Positions 60,651 to 64,000 of a DNA stretch of 64,000 nt are shown here, piece after piece (position 1 is the first letter of the stretch; each line of letters starts with the position of its first letter). This DNA comes from Lineus longissimus (taxonomy: Eukaryota > Nemertea > Pilidiophora > Heteronemertea > Lineidae), in NCBI RefSeq assembly GCF_910592395.1, contig NC_088311.1, forward strand, positions 126,501 to 190,500. Reading direction: 5' to 3'. Below the pieces are notes generated by a model that saw only the letters and a list, made by a program, of their open reading frames with translations, had not been told where the DNA came from and searched no databases. The position numbers were made by a program, and so were the translations under genes.

Positions 60651-62700
60651 CTTGTGCAATATTCTTTGTGATATAGTGTTTGTGTGATGTGATGCGCTAC
60701 CAGCTGAATGGCAAGCAGACGTCGGCAGGGTCCCATGTGATGCACTATCAGCTGAATGGCAAGCAGACATCGGCAGGGTCCCAGCAGGACCAGCAGTGAA
60801 ATTCTGATCTACTTACTCTTTATCTTTAGTTCATAGACATGATTGTGGTCAGGTGACAAGAGCCATGACATATGTTTTGTAAGTTCTGAGGCACCGAATC
60901 TCGGAGATACTCCAAGTTCTTGAAAACTGACTGATTGACAACGTTTCGGTTTATTGGTGAAATTTGTATTTCATTATTTTTCTATTGATTTAGTACAACT
61001 GTGCTATAGTCATACTTATCACCTTCAGAGTGTCCCAACTCAGTGTGCATTCCTGCCTTATGTGGTCGGGTTAACTGTATTGCAAATAATCAACGATTGC
61101 GTCTGCATGGTCTGAGAAAAGTGAAATATGATTTGAAGCCGTGGGTGAAAGGGCCTTTGAATCTTAAGACAAGGTTATAAAAGTGGTTGTGATTTGTATA
61201 TAAAGTTTCTGGTGAATGTTAAACATGTCCCTACAGAAACAATGTAAGATTAAACTTGGCCTTACACCATGTCTATTTGAGCCAGTGATGAAATAGGATG
61301 GGCCTACCTCATCTCGATGAGTTATTTGTTACTTGACGTATATCATTAGCACACTTTTAAAGTCGTTGCAAATCTAAGTCAATTCATATACCTTACGATG
61401 GATATTTTCATAATATAACGATTCTACTGGTAAGGCTGTAAATTAGCCGTACATCAAAGACTTGTGTGAAGAAAGTGTGTTGAGGAATATGTGTGTTCTT
61501 GACTTGGTGACTGGCCTAAACTGTTCATTCTTTCCCTTACCAGGATTAAAAAAGGTATTAGTGAACACTTGGTGATATGGATAAAGACAAGTAAAAGCTT
61601 TTTACTGTGGAAAATATACGTAAACAGACTTGCTGGTCTTCATTCATAGCATCCATTTGGCTTATTTGTCAGATGTGTTGTGACATCAATTCAGGATCAC
61701 TTAACTCATGCTTGTTGCAGTAGGTGTGATACAATGGGTGTAACCTTTTTATGATTCCATCCTTCATGTATTAGGATTCCATCCTTCATGTATTTCTAAA
61801 CGTACTGTGGTGAAGCAGTTGAGCCAGTCTGACGTTACACACAGGCTTATCACAGGTGAAGTAGGCCTTTGTACAGGTGCCCCTTCACAGGCTTAATTGT
61901 GTCAACACAGGTATATGGTTTTGATGGTTATGACTTTTTACAGTATAAGCCTACTTCTACATCATTGCCAAGAGTTCATGCAGGTTTTTAGCAGCCCTCT
62001 CCCTTTTCCTTGAAGAGGGTGAAAGAGTTAAAAACCTGTATCAATCATGACTCGGCATCTCATCAAAGCACACAGGAGCAAAGGGACAGGTGTTCATGTT
62101 ACCTTGGGTCCATTTCTTGTAGAGTTTGTGATAACATGATTATCAAGTGTAATATTTCTACTTGTGCTAATTGATGTTTGATGCTGTTATCATGAAGAGT
62201 AATTATTGAGACAAGGACTTGATAAAGTAATATATTCATGTGCAGCTCGAAAAAGTGGGCCATTTTCAAAAAGTCCACATTACTTTTTATCATGAACATT
62301 TCTTGATTTACTGGATACATTCATTAGCTGCTGGAGAAAGTGGTTAGCACAATCACAGTCATGTGAAGGCTCCATCCAGACCCAAACCTCTGCAGAAGTA
62401 TAAACGCATCTGTAGTGGGCTTCAGGTTCTATGGAGTATCTTGTTTTAGATTGATTACTTGTTTTTATGCAAACTTCATGTTGACAAAGGTGTTTTGTTT
62501 TGTAAAAAGCTGGAATTGACGTCTCTTTCATTATTTGGGGCTCGAAAACCAGTGACAGTAGTGGTATCCTATACAAACAAGCCCATTATAGAAACATCTT
62601 TTGAGAATTAATACATATTGACATTTCGGTCAACTATAGGGAGACCCTAAACCTTGGGTAAGTTAGGATTTTCAGAAAAATGCTTACGACTTAAATTTCA
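60651..62700 (+). other. Probable 3' untranslated region and flank of the receptor gene
   Basis: No coding exon follows the stop. I did not find a convincing AATAAA. A tandem duplication at 60688-60783 lies just after the stop codon. Confidence 0.4.
60688..60783. repeat. ~51-bp tandem duplication
   Basis: Two copies of 'gatg-gctaccagctgaatg' plus 'gcaagcagacgtcggcagggtccc', with a few substitutions, just 3' of the receptor stop codon. Confidence 0.85.
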
Positions 62701-64000
62701 AGCCATTGTTCATTGTGGTTTCTTAGAAAAATTTCCATATTAAACTCTTTTGATAAAAAAAGGTCTTCATTTATCATCCCCCCCTCATTTCTTCTCACCC
62801 AAAGACGGGCTACTCAACATGATAAACATTGGTTACAATACCAGTTGCTGCAGATTACCCAGTGTGGTATGGAACGTCATTGCCTCACTAAGAACGATTG
62901 TGACTACTGACTTGGAGAGGATCAGACTGGCCAATAAGAATGCTACCCATGGCGTCATCAGGATTTGAATGAACAATCACCGAGACTTCAGGTCCGACCT
63001 TCCCCCTCATGCCCAATGGAGACCAGAGGGGTTAAAATATTGTTATTGACACATAAAGCAAGGAGCTCATGGCTGATCGATCCACGGCGTCAAACACCGA
63101 GGTGTGTCCCTGGCAGACGCTGGTGGGGGCTAATTCCAGGACTTAAGATGGGGGTAAACTGTCCCACCCACGGTGGCAACAAAACATGGCGGTCGCCCTG
63201 AGAATCATGTTTATGTTGTCCAAATCCAGCCTTGAGCAATTTTCCATCTCTGGAACCCTCGACCCAAAATTCTTGATATCTCGAGCCCTGGGCGCTCTCA
63301 GCCAAACTCCACACGGCCGCCGCCCTGGCCACATAGCCGCAAAACAGCGGATACGGAAATAGAACAATTATGTACCCGTCCCATAGTTCCCTGTTGTCAA
63401 CACGCAACATGGCCGTTGTCAGATTTCTACGAAAATACACGGGGGAAAAGTCATCATTACAGCTCATCGAAGGCTTCAAATCGATGGGAAGCTGCACAAA
63501 CTAACAGGTTATCAAATCAGCTTAGTAATAAGGTCGACGTTGGGCGTCAGAAGTTTGCCAGGGACGTGAAAACTCGAATTCCCAGCTGATGGGACGGGTG
63601 TTGCCTTGCATGCACTACACTGCAGATACACTATAGGCCTACAGTATAGTACATGTATACATGCTGTCATGGATGGCTTATTGTATACACATGACATAGG
63701 CCTACATGCAGTTGATAAGCGTTGATAAGACACCATGCTTACTCATTCATTGAGGGCTGAATAAGGAAGCCTAGGCTGACCTTTACACCCTGTGGTTACT
63801 GCACTGTACTGTGAAAATTGCATCACTCAGGAACATCGAAAGTGCCATGCACGTGCCTGTTCTTGAACTTGACAACTACGACTTGAGTTGAGGGCTGATG
63901 ACCAGAAACACAATTTTTAATTCATGGCGTGGCTGGCAGGTCAACGTCAGGAAAGATATCACGCCAAACACAGTGGTGGGGGCCAGCATTTCCATGACCT
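62701..64000. other. Right-hand flank, no gene confidently called
   Basis: CpG-containing sequence at 63100-63450 resembles a promoter or first-exon region. It holds a 58-codon plus-strand ORF (63186-63362, ATG in aacATGg context, Arg/Ser-rich and mitochondrial-presequence-like) and an overlapping 135-codon minus-strand ORF. I cannot choose between them. Confidence 0.3.

Overview
The window is nuclear DNA of an animal. Genes are split by GT-AG introns, intergenic DNA is long, minisatellites are abundant, and there are retrotransposon and DNA-transposon remnants. The gene set (CIB, V-ATPase c'', PLPPR and a gp130-like receptor) together with the repeat style suggests a marine invertebrate, possibly a mollusc or another lophotrochozoan. 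That assignment is inference only. All gene models were built by hand from splice signals, reading-frame phase and family resemblance; no database or transcript was consulted.

Layout from left to right. (1) 71-4107, plus strand: the last two exons of an unrecognised gene, with 51-bp and 85-bp tandem arrays in the intron. (2) 4410-8045: a 37-bp array and a very large 67-bp minisatellite of about 42 copies. (3) 9581-12796, minus strand: a complete seven-exon calcium- and integrin-binding (CIB) EF-hand gene. (4) 13795-14958, plus strand: a single-exon basic protein of 387 residues and unknown function, head-to-head with the CIB gene. (5) About 18140-18495: the 3' end of a non-LTR retrotransposon. 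(6) 18655-20715, plus strand: a complete six-exon V-ATPase proteolipid c'' (ATP6V0B) gene. (7) 24456-31075, minus strand: an eight-exon phospholipid phosphatase-related (PLPPR/PAP2) gene whose catalytic histidines are replaced. (8) 31076-41561: no gene I can support, with several tandem arrays. (9) 41562-60650, plus strand: a large receptor gene. It encodes a signal peptide, two microexons, three Ig-like domains, a cytokine-receptor homology module, three further FN3 domains, one transmembrane segment and a long acidic tail with tyrosine and SH3-ligand motifs. (10) 60651-64000: no gene I can support.

The most notable object is the receptor. Domain order, sequence resemblance and intron phases all point to a gp130/Domeless-type class I cytokine receptor. 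It also has two homologous exons (49244-49392 and 50096-50232) for the first half of the second cytokine-receptor FN3 domain. Both have entry phase 1 and exit phase 0, so only one can be used in a transcript: joining them places a stop codon at the junction. A 622-bp terminal-inverted-repeat element with a 9-bp target duplication sits in one intron of this gene, and seven tandem arrays sit in others.

The genes do not form an operon or an obvious functional cluster. They are neighbours on a chromosome with unrelated roles: calcium sensing, organelle acidification, membrane lipid signalling or scaffolding, and cytokine-type signalling.
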